Source of the DNA: Paenibacillus antri
GTDB lineage: Bacteria; Bacillota; Bacilli; Paenibacillales; YIM-B00363
Length of the DNA stretch: 64,000 bases
Direction of reading: 5' to 3'
NCBI RefSeq assembly: GCF_005765165.1
Contig: NZ_VCIW01000003.1
Span: 124,001 to 188,000 of the forward strand
Under the pieces are notes generated by a model. It was not told the origin of the DNA. It made no database searches and saw only the letters and a program-made list of their open reading frames with translations. The position numbers and the translations under genes were made by a program. Each line of letters starts with the position of its first letter. The first letter of the stretch is position 1. Shown here one piece after another: positions 1 to 8,020 of this stretch.

Positions 1-159
1 CTCATCGATTGGTCGCTGACCCGCAGGCGAAGGCGCCGATCCGCTAGGAAGAAGGGCGGCGATGTCGTCTTGGTCGTCGATTGCGAGCCGCATCAAGCGG
101 ACCGCGTCGCCGACACGTTGTGGCGGCATCAGGCGCTTGGCGTCGCCGTAGTGACTTGA
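1..159 (+). CDS. C-terminal fragment of an unidentified protein (truncated by window edge)
   Basis: An open frame runs from the first base to a TGA at 157-159 and encodes the last 52 residues of a protein. The tail is a basic stretch (about residues 9-18) followed by an alternating hydrophobic segment (GGDVVLVVDC) and an amphipathic stretch ending in GVAVVT. That resembles the small alpha/beta domain at the end of general-stress-like proteins, but the match is too weak to name a family. The start lies outside the window. A coding frame this short could also be chance. Confidence 0.35.
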   Translation, partial: LIDWSLTRRRRRRSARKKGGDVVLVVDCEPHQADRVADTLWRHQALGVAVVT

Positions 160-215
160 AGACGCCGGAATCGGAATTATGAATCATTGAACTCGACGTT
201 GTAGGAGGAATTGGT

Positions 216-1256
216 TTGAACCATAGAACGCGTCCCGTATTGGCCGTCGTGGTGCCCTGTTATAACGAAGAAGCCGTGCTGCCGGAGACGATCCGCCGAA
301 TCCGGCAGCAGCTCGATCGGCTGAGCGGGCAAGGAAGCATCGCGCCGAACAGCTATATGTTGTTCGTCGACGACGGAAGCGCCGACAGCACGTGGCCGAT
401 CATCGCCGCTTATCACGAGCGCGACGCCGCGGTGCGCGGCCTGAAGCTGGCGTGCAACGTGGGTCATCAACACGCGCTGTTGTCCGGCCTGATGCACGCG
501 AAGGACGACGCCGATTGCGTCATCTCGATCGACGCTGACTTGCAAGACGACGTAGAGGCGTTCGGCGATTTCGTGGAAGCGTATCGCCAAGGCAGCGACA
601 TCGTCTATGGCGTGCGCGCGGCGCGGAAGGAAGACACCCCGTTCAAACGAGGGACGGCGGTCCTGTTCTACCGGCTGATGCGCCGGATGGGCACGCCCGT
701 CATCCACAATCATGCCGATTATCGGCTGATGAGCGCGAAGGCGCTGGAGCAGCTTGCTTGCTATCGAGAGTCGAATCTGTTCCTGCGGGGACTCATTCCG
801 CAGCTCGGGCTGCCTTCCTCGATCGTGACGTACGACCGGCACGCGCGATTCGCGGGAGAGTCGAAGTATCCGCTGCGCAAGATGATTTCGTTCGCATGGA
901 ACGGCATCACGTCGCTGAGCGTCGCGCCGATCCGGCTCGTCATGGCGGCCGGTCTGACGGTGTTCGCGGCGGGCATGCTGGCCGGCGCGTACGCGCTTTA
1001 CTCGCACGGCCGAGGCGCCGCGGTGCCCGGCTGGACGTCCATGATGCTGACGGCTTGGCTGCTCGGCGGCATCCAATTGATCAGCCTCGGTATCGTCGGG
1101 GAGTATGTGGGGAAGGTGTACAAGGAGACGAAACGGAGGCCGCCGTATTTCATAGAAGCGACTGCCGGCGCTTCCCAGGCAGAGTTTCATCGGCAGCGCT
1201 TGGGCGCTTCGGCGGTTCACGCGGAGGAGCGCGCCTCCGCCGAAGCGCTGCAATAA
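216..1256 (+). CDS. Family 2 glycosyltransferase with C-terminal membrane anchor (polyprenyl-phosphate hexose synthase type)
   Basis: 346 residues. The N-terminal GT-A domain starts with VLAVVVPCYNEE and carries the nucleotide-sugar/metal motif in SIDADLQDD (about residues 107-115). Two predicted membrane helices follow near residues 243-265 and 280-300, ending in GEYVGKVYKETKRRPPYFIE. This is the DPM1/GtrB/ArnC/YkcC architecture, in which a sugar is moved from a nucleotide donor to undecaprenyl phosphate on the inner face of the membrane. The start is TTG at 216, preceded by AGGAGGAA at 203-210. The sugar and the glycan served cannot be told from sequence. The next gene, a VanZ-like protein, may also belong to the cell envelope. 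Confidence 0.88.
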   Translation: MNHRTRPVLAVVVPCYNEEAVLPETIRRIRQQLDRLSGQGSIAPNSYMLFVDDGSADSTWPIIAAYHERDAAVRGLKLACNVGHQHALLSGLMHAKDDADCVISIDADLQDDVEAFGDFVEAYRQGSDIVYGVRAARKEDTPFKRGTAVLFYRLMRRMGTPVIHNHADYRLMSAKALEQLACYRESNLFLRGLIPQLGLPSSIVTYDRHARFAGESKYPLRKMISFAWNGITSLSVAPIRLVMAAGLTVFAAGMLAGAYALYSHGRGAAVPGWTSMMLTAWLLGGIQLISLGIVGEYVGKVYKETKRRPPYFIEATAGASQAEFHRQRLGASAVHAEERASAEALQ

Positions 1257-1335
1257 AGATCGAAAAAACAATAGAACCCTCGCCTTCGTTGGGCTACAAT
1301 GGAAGCAGACGACTTGGGACGGCGAGGTGGAACGC

Positions 1336-1788
1336 ATGTTTTACGCGATACGAATCGACAAGAAGGTGGTATGGGGCCTATTCGGCGTTTATACTGCCTT
1401 TTTGCTATATATGATGCTTCTTGGATTCGGACGAACGCTGCCCGGAGGCCAGGATCTCGAGTACCGATGGAACCTCGTCCCGTTCGATACGATTCATCGG
1501 TACGTGTTTCACTCGAACGCGTTCAACACCGGGACGTGGGCGATCAATCTGTTCGGCAACGTCGGCGTCTTCATTCCTTACGGGCTGCTACTGCCTGCGC
1601 TGTTGAAGCGATGCCGGTCGCTGCTCGGCATGCTCGCGGCGTTCTTGTCCGGTCTGTTCGTGGCCGAGCTGCTTCAGCTCGTGTTTCGCGTCGGCAGCTT
1701 CGATGTGGACGACTTCATCTTGAACAGCTTGGGGGCTTGCTGCGGGTACGCCGCGTATGCGATGTGGCGCCGCAGCCGAAACCGGTGA
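1336..1788 (+). CDS. VanZ-like family membrane protein
   Basis: 150 residues from ATG 1336, chosen over an in-frame GTG at 1327 because GAGGTGG at 1325-1331 is spaced correctly only for the ATG. Features typical of VanZ-like proteins are visible: an N-terminal membrane helix, a short extracellular segment with RWNLVPFDT, the motif NLFGNVGVFIPYG, and a final helix after FDVDDFILNSLG. Four membrane helices are predicted. VanZ itself gives low-level teicoplanin resistance; most family members are uncharacterised envelope proteins and no resistance role is implied here. A TACAAT-like -10 at 1296-1301 may serve the gene. Confidence 0.82.
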   Translation: MFYAIRIDKKVVWGLFGVYTAFLLYMMLLGFGRTLPGGQDLEYRWNLVPFDTIHRYVFHSNAFNTGTWAINLFGNVGVFIPYGLLLPALLKRCRSLLGMLAAFLSGLFVAELLQLVFRVGSFDVDDFILNSLGACCGYAAYAMWRRSRNR

Positions 1789-1824
1789 TCCCGGTTGAAT
1801 ACGACCCGAAGAGGGGGGAGCTCC

Positions 1825-2574
1825 GTGAGTAAGACGATGCGCCCCGCAATCGCCGCGTTCGGCGAGCAAGCGGTGATCGTTTCGTTCGGGGAGACGTTCG
1901 AGCCGGAGACGCATCGACAGGTCGTCCGGCTGTCGCGCGAGCTCGAGACGGCGCCGTTCCCGGGGTTTATCGAATTTGTGCCCGCTTATGCGTCGGTGTG
2001 CGTTTATTTCGATGCGCTCTCGATGATCGATCAAGGGTTCGCCGGGGGGAAGGACGGTTCGACGCCGCACGAAGCCGTTCGCCGATGGCTGGAGGAGCGG
2101 ATCGACCGGTTGCAGCCGGACGTTGCGGAGCCAGCAGGGAAGACGGTGCGCATTCCCGTTTGTTATTGCGTGCGATGCGGTCCGGATTTGCCGGCGCTGG
2201 CGTCGGGGAGCGGGCTTGCGGCGGAGGCGGCAGCCTCCTTGCACGCGGCGGCGCGGCATACCGTGTCCATGATCGGATTTCTTCCGGGGTTCCCGTACCT
2301 AAGCGGGCTGCCGGAGGCGCTCTCCGCACCGCGGCTCGATACGCCCCGTGCGGTCGTACCGCGCGGCAGCGTCGCGGTGGCCGGGCGGCAGACCGGCATT
2401 TATCCCGCGGCCAGCCCCGGAGGCTGGCGCTTGATCGGCCGAACGGCCGCGCTTTTGTTCGACGCGGGACGGGCCGCGCCCAGCTTGCTGGAGATCGGCG
2501 ATACGGTGACGTTCGAGCCGATCGCTCACGAGGACCTCGAGCGAGGCATGCGAGAGAGGGGGTGGCTCGCATGA
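1825..2574 (+). CDS. pxpB: 5-oxoprolinase subunit B (KipI/PxpB)
   Basis: 249 residues from GTG 1825, preceded by GAGGGGGGAG at 1811-1820. The KipI-type fold is recognisable from the N-terminal FGEQAVIVSFG, the central TVSMIGFLPGFPYLSGLP and PRGSVAVAGRQTGIYP. With PxpA and PxpC it forms the ATP-dependent 5-oxoprolinase that opens 5-oxoproline (pyroglutamate) to glutamate. In B. subtilis the homologue KipI was also studied as an inhibitor of sporulation kinase KinA. The stop overlaps the start of pxpC (ATGA), indicating translational coupling. Confidence 0.92.
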   Translation: MSKTMRPAIAAFGEQAVIVSFGETFEPETHRQVVRLSRELETAPFPGFIEFVPAYASVCVYFDALSMIDQGFAGGKDGSTPHEAVRRWLEERIDRLQPDVAEPAGKTVRIPVCYCVRCGPDLPALASGSGLAAEAAASLHAAARHTVSMIGFLPGFPYLSGLPEALSAPRLDTPRAVVPRGSVAVAGRQTGIYPAASPGGWRLIGRTAALLFDAGRAAPSLLEIGDTVTFEPIAHEDLERGMRERGWLA

Positions 2575-3575
2575 CGCTGCTCGTGCGAAAGCCCGGTTTA
2601 TGGACGACCGTACAGGACGGAGGGAGGCGCGGCTGGCAGCGCTACGGCGTTCCCGTCGGCGGACCGATGGACGCCGCATCCTTCGCCGCCGCCAATGCGT
2701 TGGTCGGCAACGGGGACGATGCGGCGGCCCTGGAGCTGACGCTTACGGGCGGAACCTACGAGGCGGCCGCCGACCTGTCGATCGCCGTATGCGGCGCGGA
2801 TCTTTCGCCGACCGTCGACGGCGCCCCGCTTCCGATGTGGCGTCCGGTCGACGTGCCGGCGGGCTCCGAGCTGCGCTTCGGATCGGCGAGCGTCGGGCGA
2901 TACGCCTACCTTGCGGTCGCGGGCGGCTTCCGGACGGCCGTCGCGCTCGGCAGCCGCTCGACCGCGCCGCGGGACGCGCTTCCGGGCGCTGACGGCCGCC
3001 CGCTGTCCGCCGGCGACGCGCTGCCGACGGCGCCCGTCGCCGCGAGCCGCCGCCCGCGAGGCCCCTATGAAGCGGCTAGCTGGTATCTCGGCGAGCCGTG
3101 GCGCTTCTCCGGGCCGGCCGTCGCGGGCGAGCGCGTCGTTCGCGCGATGCCCGGCGCGGAATGGGAACGCTTCGACGCGGAGACGCGCCGAACGATCGAG
3201 GCCGGCGAATGGACCTGCGTCGTTCGCGCCGAGTCGGACCGTATGGGCTACCGGCTCCGACCGTCTCGTCCGCCGCAGGCGGCGGGCGGAACGAGCCTGC
3301 TGTCGTCGGCGGTGACGTTCGGTACGGTGCAGGTGCCGCCCGACGGTCAACCGATTGCGTTAATGGCCGATCGGCAGACGACGGGCGGGTATCCGAGATT
3401 GCTGCAGATCGCGGCCGTCGACGCAGGATGTCTCGCGCAAGCGAGGCCCGGCGACGTCGTCCGGATCCGGCTGATCGCTCCGGAGGAGGCGAGCGCCGTA
3501 TGGATCGAACGAATGCGGCGGCTTCGTTGGCTGCGGGACCGCGTGCGTTGGGCGGAGCGCGAGAGGAACAGGTAA
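2571..3575 (+). CDS. pxpC: 5-oxoprolinase subunit C (KipA/PxpC, biotin-dependent carboxyltransferase-like)
   Basis: 334 residues starting at ATG 2571, which overlaps the pxpB stop by 4 bp. The N-terminus (LLVRKPGLWTTVQDGGRRGW, then GVPVGGPMD) is diagnostic for the KipA/PxpC family. Later motifs are LELTLTGG, LAVAGGF and LMADRQTTGGYP. The family name biotin-dependent carboxyltransferase is historical; the supported role is as the third subunit of the 5-oxoprolinase complex. The length is normal for the family. Confidence 0.92.
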   Translation: MTLLVRKPGLWTTVQDGGRRGWQRYGVPVGGPMDAASFAAANALVGNGDDAAALELTLTGGTYEAAADLSIAVCGADLSPTVDGAPLPMWRPVDVPAGSELRFGSASVGRYAYLAVAGGFRTAVALGSRSTAPRDALPGADGRPLSAGDALPTAPVAASRRPRGPYEAASWYLGEPWRFSGPAVAGERVVRAMPGAEWERFDAETRRTIEAGEWTCVVRAESDRMGYRLRPSRPPQAAGGTSLLSSAVTFGTVQVPPDGQPIALMADRQTTGGYPRLLQIAAVDAGCLAQARPGDVVRIRLIAPEEASAVWIERMRRLRWLRDRVRWAERERNR

Positions 3576-3593
3576 AGAGGGAGAGAGAGGGAC

Positions 3594-4364
3594 ATGAACG
3601 TCGAAATCGATCTGAATTGCGATACGGGCGAAAGCTATGGCGCGTACCGCCTTGGCGACGACGACGCCTTGCTCCGGCGCGTGAGCTCGGCGAACGTCGC
3701 CTGCGGCTTCCATGCCGGCGACGCGACGGTCATGCGCCGCACGGTGCGAACGTGCTTAGCGCACGGCGTGCGAATCGGCGCGCATCCGGGGCTGCCGGAC
3801 TTGCAGGGCTTCGGCCGGCGCGCCATGGCGCTGTCGCCCGACGACGTGTACGATATTGCGTTGTACCAGATCGGCGCGCTGCAAGCGATCGCGGCGGCGG
3901 AGGGCGGACGCGTCGAACACGTCAAGCCCCACGGCGCGTTGTATCATATGGCCGAGGCGGACGACTCGATCGCGGAGGCGCTCGCCCGCGCCGCTTCGCG
4001 GACGGGCGGGCTGACGCTCGTCGGGCTGTCGGGCGGCCGGCTGGTCGCCGCGGGACGCGCCGCCTCGGTGCCCGTGTGGGAAGAGGCGTTCGCCGACCGC
4101 GCTTACCGGAGCGACGGCGCCTTGCTGCCGCGCTCCTCGCCGGGCGCCGTCCTCGATTCCCCGTCCGCGGCGGCGGAACAGGCGCTGCGGCTCGCAAGAG
4201 ACGGGGAGGCGATCGCGAACGACGGGCAGGCCGTATCCCTCAAGGTCGATACGATCTGCATTCACGGCGACGGTCCTCATGCGGCGGAAACCGCGGATGC
4301 GATCCGCGCCGCCTTGGCGGCCGCAGGCATACGAATCGGGAGGGGAACGCATGGAACGACTTGA
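3594..4364 (+). CDS. pxpA: 5-oxoprolinase subunit A (LamB/YcsF family, PxpA)
   Basis: 256 residues. The N-terminus DLNCDTGESYGAYRLGDDDALL and the following SANVACGFHAGD are signature motifs of the LamB/YcsF family. HPGLPDLQGFGRR and VKPHGALY also match. PxpA is the subunit that handles the phosphorylated 5-oxoproline intermediate. A purine-rich Shine-Dalgarno (AGAGGGAGAGAGAGGG, 3576-3591) precedes ATG 3594. The gene overlaps the following phosphatase gene by 14 bp, so all four genes are probably one operon. Confidence 0.93.
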   Translation: MNVEIDLNCDTGESYGAYRLGDDDALLRRVSSANVACGFHAGDATVMRRTVRTCLAHGVRIGAHPGLPDLQGFGRRAMALSPDDVYDIALYQIGALQAIAAAEGGRVEHVKPHGALYHMAEADDSIAEALARAASRTGGLTLVGLSGGRLVAAGRAASVPVWEEAFADRAYRSDGALLPRSSPGAVLDSPSAAAEQALRLARDGEAIANDGQAVSLKVDTICIHGDGPHAAETADAIRAALAAAGIRIGRGTHGTT

Positions 4365-5172
4365 GCGGCAGGAGCAGCTCCGCCGGGCGAAGCAAGTCGC
4401 GACGGCCGCGGCCGAAGCCGCGGGCCGGTACGCGAAGGAACGATTTTTAACGGCATATGTCGTAACGGAGAAGGATGAGCACGGCGATCTCGTCACGGAT
4501 GTGGACGTCGAGGCGGAGCGTCTCATTCTCGAGACGATCCGCGCCTCGTTCCCGCACGACGCGATCCGCAGCGAGGAGACCGGCTGGAGCGGCGTCGAAG
4601 GCGACTGGCTCTGGCTCGTCGATCCGCTCGACGGGACGAACAACTTCGCGATCGGCTTGCCTGCCTTCGGGGTGGCGATCACGCTCCTGTATCGGAAGGA
4701 ACCCGTCGTCGGCGTCGTGTACGAGTCGGTCACCGATCGGATGTACGCCGCCGTCGCGGGGCAGGGGGCGACCTGCAACGGAGAGCCGCTCAACGTGTCG
4801 GGCGCAATGGAGACGCCGCTACGGAAGCGGACGGTCGGCTGGATCCAAGGGCACCGAGTCCAGAAAGAGCCGGGGGCGATGCGCTTGAAATCGCTGCTGG
4901 ACGAATCGTGCAAGCGCGCGCTGCGATTATGGGCTCCCGCGCTGCTGTGGACGATGTTGGCCCGCGGGCAGCTCGACGGCATCGTGTTGTACGATTCCGA
5001 AGGAGACGATCTATACGCGGGCGTCTTGATCGCGAAAGAAGCGGGGGCGGCCGTTCTCCGCTTCGACGGTACGCCGTTCGACGGCATGGACGAGTCTCCT
5101 TATCTCGTCGCCGGGCGCGGGGATGCTCCGGAACAGCTGCTTCGACTCGCGAAAGACGCCTCTTCCGCATAA
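4351..5172 (+). CDS. Inositol monophosphatase family phosphatase
   Basis: 273 residues. ATG 4351 is chosen because GGGAGGGGAA at 4338-4347 sits at the right distance. Metal-binding motifs of the family are present: DLVTDVDVEAE, SEETG, and the signature WLWLVDPLDGTNNF (about residues 87-100). A later LYDSEGDDLYAGVLIAKEAGA is the usual C-terminal WDxAAG-like region, in diverged form. It is predicted to be a Mg-dependent sugar- or inositol-phosphate phosphatase; the substrate is unknown. The start lies inside the end of pxpA. Confidence 0.88.
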   Translation: MERLERQEQLRRAKQVATAAAEAAGRYAKERFLTAYVVTEKDEHGDLVTDVDVEAERLILETIRASFPHDAIRSEETGWSGVEGDWLWLVDPLDGTNNFAIGLPAFGVAITLLYRKEPVVGVVYESVTDRMYAAVAGQGATCNGEPLNVSGAMETPLRKRTVGWIQGHRVQKEPGAMRLKSLLDESCKRALRLWAPALLWTMLARGQLDGIVLYDSEGDDLYAGVLIAKEAGAAVLRFDGTPFDGMDESPYLVAGRGDAPEQLLRLAKDASSA

Positions 5173-5257
5173 AACCACTCTTCCGGCAGAACGCTAACCG
5201 TACCGCGAGTCGCAAGGCGAAGCGGCAACGAAGGCGAACGAAGGAGGGGGAGCCACG

Positions 5258-5395
5258 ATGTCGGATACGTCCGAATTCGTACGGAAGGTTCACGAGACGC
5301 AGGCGAAGGACGAGAAGAACAGAAAGCTGCAAGGCGCGAAGCATCCGGATGATAAACTGCCGAACCATCAGCATCGCAAAGGCAGAGGAGACTAA
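5258..5395 (+). CDS. Small hydrophilic protein of unknown function (45 aa)
   Basis: 45 codons from ATG 5258, preceded by a strong AAGGAGGGGGAG at 5241-5252. The product is charged (Lys/Glu/Asp/His/Arg-rich, about 40 percent charged residues), lacks hydrophobic segments, and ends HQHRKGRGD. Small basic proteins like this are common in spore-formers and some are spore components, but no SASP motif is visible. I do not recognise the family. The strong ribosome binding site is the main argument that it is real. Confidence 0.55.
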   Translation: MSDTSEFVRKVHETQAKDEKNRKLQGAKHPDDKLPNHQHRKGRGD

Positions 5396-5408
5396 TCGCA
5401 ACGAACGC

Positions 5409-5470
5409 GAGCCCCGCTCGACCCTCGAAGCCGCCGACCCGAACGGGAGGCGCCGAGCGTCCCGCGGGGC
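5409..5470. other. Inverted repeat with long loop
   Basis: GAGCCCCGC at 5409-5417 and GCGGGGCTC at 5464-5472 are perfect complements separated by about 46 bases. No U-tract follows on either strand, so this is at best a weak terminator between the 45-aa gene and the convergent minus-strand gene. Confidence 0.3.
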
Positions 5471-5494
5471 TCTTCCGCATGCGTAGGAGGACGG

Positions 5495-5713
5495 TCAGCC
5501 TGCCGCGCTGCGATTCGCCTCAATGAGCTTGTTCTTGATGAATTGGATCTTCTTCTTGGCGAAAAAATCGAGCGGCGCACCCGACAACTCCTTCGGCCGA
5601 ATCGTAGAATTCGTAGCGTTGTCGAAAATGGTAACCGTGCCGTTCGGATAAAACCGGAACGTATAATCGTAACCTCGCTCGATGAATCGATAATTCTGCA
5701 GCTTTGTTGTCAT
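5495..5713 (-). CDS. Conserved small protein of unknown function (72 aa)
   Basis: 72 residues read on the minus strand from ATG at 5713. A ribosome site (AAGGCGGTG on the coding strand) and a good SigA-type promoter lie upstream. Aromatic residues cluster in the middle (NYRFIERGYDYTFRFYPNG), followed by TVTIFDN and a basic C-terminal half (FFAKKKIQFIKNKL). No signal peptide or membrane helix is predicted. I do not recognise the family. It is divergent from signal peptidase gene lepB. Confidence 0.65.
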   Translation of the reverse strand: MTTKLQNYRFIERGYDYTFRFYPNGTVTIFDNATNSTIRPKELSGAPLDFFAKKKIQFIKNKLIEANRSAAG

Positions 5714-5750
5714 GGGATACACCGCCTTATGGGAACGTTTGTTTGTATTG

Positions 5751-5779
5751 AGTATAGCAAACATCCGTTCGGTTGTGAA
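5751..5779 (-). promoter_or_regulatory. SigA-type promoter of the 72-aa gene
   Basis: Read on the minus strand: -35 TTCACA (5774-5779), 17-bp spacer, -10 TATACT (5751-5756), about 38 bp upstream of ATG 5713. Confidence 0.6.
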
Positions 5780-5882
5780 GGGGGGATTTTCCATTATTCG
5801 ACGCATTTTCGCGGGGAAGGAATTTATCCGGGACGGCCCGAATACATAAGTGAGAATTTATAGAAGAAGGCGGCGGTATACA

Positions 5883-6431
5883 ATGTTCGGTAAGAAGTTC
5901 TTGCATGCGGCGTGGGATTGGGGCAAGACGGGGATCGTCGCGGTCGTCGCCGCGATTTTAATAAATTCCTACGTACTGCAGGCGTTCCAGGTCAAGGGAG
6001 AGTCGATGCTGCCGACGCTGCATAATAGCGATTCGACGTTCGCTTTGAAAATCCAGTCCGCTTACGATTACGGAGACATCGTCATCATCGACAGCCGGAT
6101 CGGCGAACCTCGTTCTTGGCTCGACCCGGTGCTGGAGCATCCGCTGATCGCCCGTCTCCGCGGGGACGAGGCGGAATATTTGTGGGTGAAGCGCATCGTC
6201 GGCAAGCCCGGGGACAAGCTGGAGTTCCGGGACGGGCAAGTCATCCGCAACGGAACGCTTGTCGACGAGCCGTACGTACTGGAACCGATGCAAGCCGCTC
6301 CCGAACCCGTCGTCGTTCCGGAAGGAAGGCTGTTCGTCATGGGCGACAATCGCAACAACAGCACGGACAGCCGCATTATCGGAAGCATTCCGCGCGAGAA
6401 CGTGATCGGCAAGGTCATTTTTACATACTAG
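5883..6431 (+). CDS. lepB: Type I signal peptidase
   Basis: 182 residues from ATG 5883. There is one N-terminal membrane helix (about residues 17-34). The catalytic serine is Ser41 in GESMLPTL and the general base is Lys103 in WVKRIVGKPGD. The family boxes GDNRNNSTDSR and a C-terminal GKVIFTY are present. The single-helix SipS-like architecture suits Gram-positive bacteria. It would cleave signal peptides of secreted proteins at the outer membrane face. The segment between the Ser and Lys boxes is slightly longer than usual (RIGEPRSWLDPVLEHPLI). Confidence 0.95.
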   Translation: MFGKKFLHAAWDWGKTGIVAVVAAILINSYVLQAFQVKGESMLPTLHNSDSTFALKIQSAYDYGDIVIIDSRIGEPRSWLDPVLEHPLIARLRGDEAEYLWVKRIVGKPGDKLEFRDGQVIRNGTLVDEPYVLEPMQAAPEPVVVPEGRLFVMGDNRNNSTDSRIIGSIPRENVIGKVIFTY

Positions 6432-6464
6432 ATTTTACATACTAGGAACGAGAGAGGCTGCGAC

Positions 6465-7946
6465 ATGAACGAAAGACATCCTGAGACTGCGCTTTCGAAC
6501 CGCTGGCTGGCCGAACGCTCCATCGCCGAGCTCCGGGACGCGCTTCGCCGAGGCGCAACGACGAGCGAACGGCTCGTTCTTCTCTATATCGAACGGATCC
6601 GGGAGCTCGACCGGGAAGGCATGAAAATCAACTCGGTGCTCGAGTTGAATCCCGACGCGGCGCGCATCGCGAGGGAGAAGGATCGGGAACGCGCGGAAGG
6701 AAAGGCTTACGGACCGCTGCACGGCATTCCGATTCTGCTGAAGGACAACATCGATACGGCCGACCGGATGCATACGAGCGCGGGGTCGATCGCCTTGGCC
6801 GAGTCGTTCGCGGACGAGGACGCCTTCGTCGCCGCCAAGCTACGGCAAGCGGGGGCGGTTTTGCTCGGGAAGACGAACATGACGGAGTGGGCCAACTTCA
6901 TGGCGGAACAGATGCCTTCCGGATACAGCTCTAGAGGAGGACAAGTATTGAATCCTTATCATCCGGGCGTCGCGTTCGTCGGCGGCTCGAGCTCGGGCTC
7001 CGGCGCGGCGGTCGCGGCGAGCTTCGCCGCCGCGGCGATCGGAACCGAGACGTCGGGCTCGATCATCTCCCCGGCGAGCCAGCATAACGCCGTAGGCATT
7101 AAGCCGACGATCGGGCTCGTCTCGCGCGCCGGCATCATCCCGATCGCGCGCAGCCAAGACACGGCGGGACCGATCGCGCGCACGGTGGCCGACGCGGCGG
7201 CGGTGCTTACGGCGATCGCGGGCGCCGATCCCGCCGACGCGGCGACGGCCGCCCTCGCGGGTCGTCCGCCGCTCGACTATACCGCATTCCTCGACGCCGA
7301 GGGGCTGCGCGGCGCGCGAATCGGCGTCCCGCGGGCCTACTATAGGGAGCTTCCCGAGGAGGCGGCCGCCCGCATGGAGGAAGCGATCGCCGCTCTTCGC
7401 GCGGCCGGCGCGGACGTCGTCGATCCCGTCGCGATTCCGTCGGAAGGCGACGAGTGGGACTATGTCGTGCTGAAATACGAGTTCAAACCGGATTTGAACG
7501 CCTACTTGTCCCGACTCGGACCTCGCGTCCCCGTCCATTCGTTGGAGGAGCTGATCGCCTATAACGCCAAGCACGCCGAACGGGCGCTCAAATACGGGCA
7601 GTCCGTCTTGATCGAATCGCAGGCGACGTCCGGCACGCTTCAGGACCCCGAATACGTCGAAGCGCGGCGCGCCGATCTGGAACGGTCCCGAACGCAAGGC
7701 ATCGACTTCGTCCTGGCCGAACATCGTCTCGACGCGCTCGTCTTCCCGAACAACTGGGGCTGCGGCATCGCATGCAAGGCGGGCTATCCGCTCGTCACCG
7801 TGCCCGCGGGGTTCGCCGGCCGCGAGCCGGTCGGCCTTACGTTCGCGGCCGGCGCCTTCTCCGAACCCGAGTTGATCCGCTTCGCGTACGCGTTCGAACA
7901 AGCGACGAAGCATCGACGCGCGCCCGATGGGTTCGCCGGCGAATAG
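6465..7946 (+). CDS. Amidase signature family enzyme
   Basis: 493 residues. The Ser-cisSer-Lys triad of the amidase signature family is visible: Lys in IPILLKDNIDTAD (about residue 93), the Gly/Ser-rich GGSSSGSGAAVAA, and ETSGSI containing the nucleophilic serine. It resembles GatA-like amidases of broad substrate range rather than the tRNA amidotransferase subunit: it stands alone without gatB/gatC, and its C-terminal half is diverged. The natural substrate cannot be inferred. It follows lepB by 33 bp, so co-transcription is possible. Confidence 0.87.
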   Translation: MNERHPETALSNRWLAERSIAELRDALRRGATTSERLVLLYIERIRELDREGMKINSVLELNPDAARIAREKDRERAEGKAYGPLHGIPILLKDNIDTADRMHTSAGSIALAESFADEDAFVAAKLRQAGAVLLGKTNMTEWANFMAEQMPSGYSSRGGQVLNPYHPGVAFVGGSSSGSGAAVAASFAAAAIGTETSGSIISPASQHNAVGIKPTIGLVSRAGIIPIARSQDTAGPIARTVADAAAVLTAIAGADPADAATAALAGRPPLDYTAFLDAEGLRGARIGVPRAYYRELPEEAAARMEEAIAALRAAGADVVDPVAIPSEGDEWDYVVLKYEFKPDLNAYLSRLGPRVPVHSLEELIAYNAKHAERALKYGQSVLIESQATSGTLQDPEYVEARRADLERSRTQGIDFVLAEHRLDALVFPNNWGCGIACKAGYPLVTVPAGFAGREPVGLTFAAGAFSEPELIRFAYAFEQATKHRRAPDGFAGE

Positions 7947-8020
7947 GACGGGCAGTCATGCATTCGAAGACCGCTTTTGGTTTATGATAGGTGCGAACGA
8001 GTAGAAGGAGGTTCTCAACC

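Noticed and set aside
1998-3575. Long plus-strand frame entering pxpC from upstream
   Set aside because: Its first 190 codons are an out-of-frame reading of pxpB; the PxpC sequence begins at ATG 2571 with a normal overlap.
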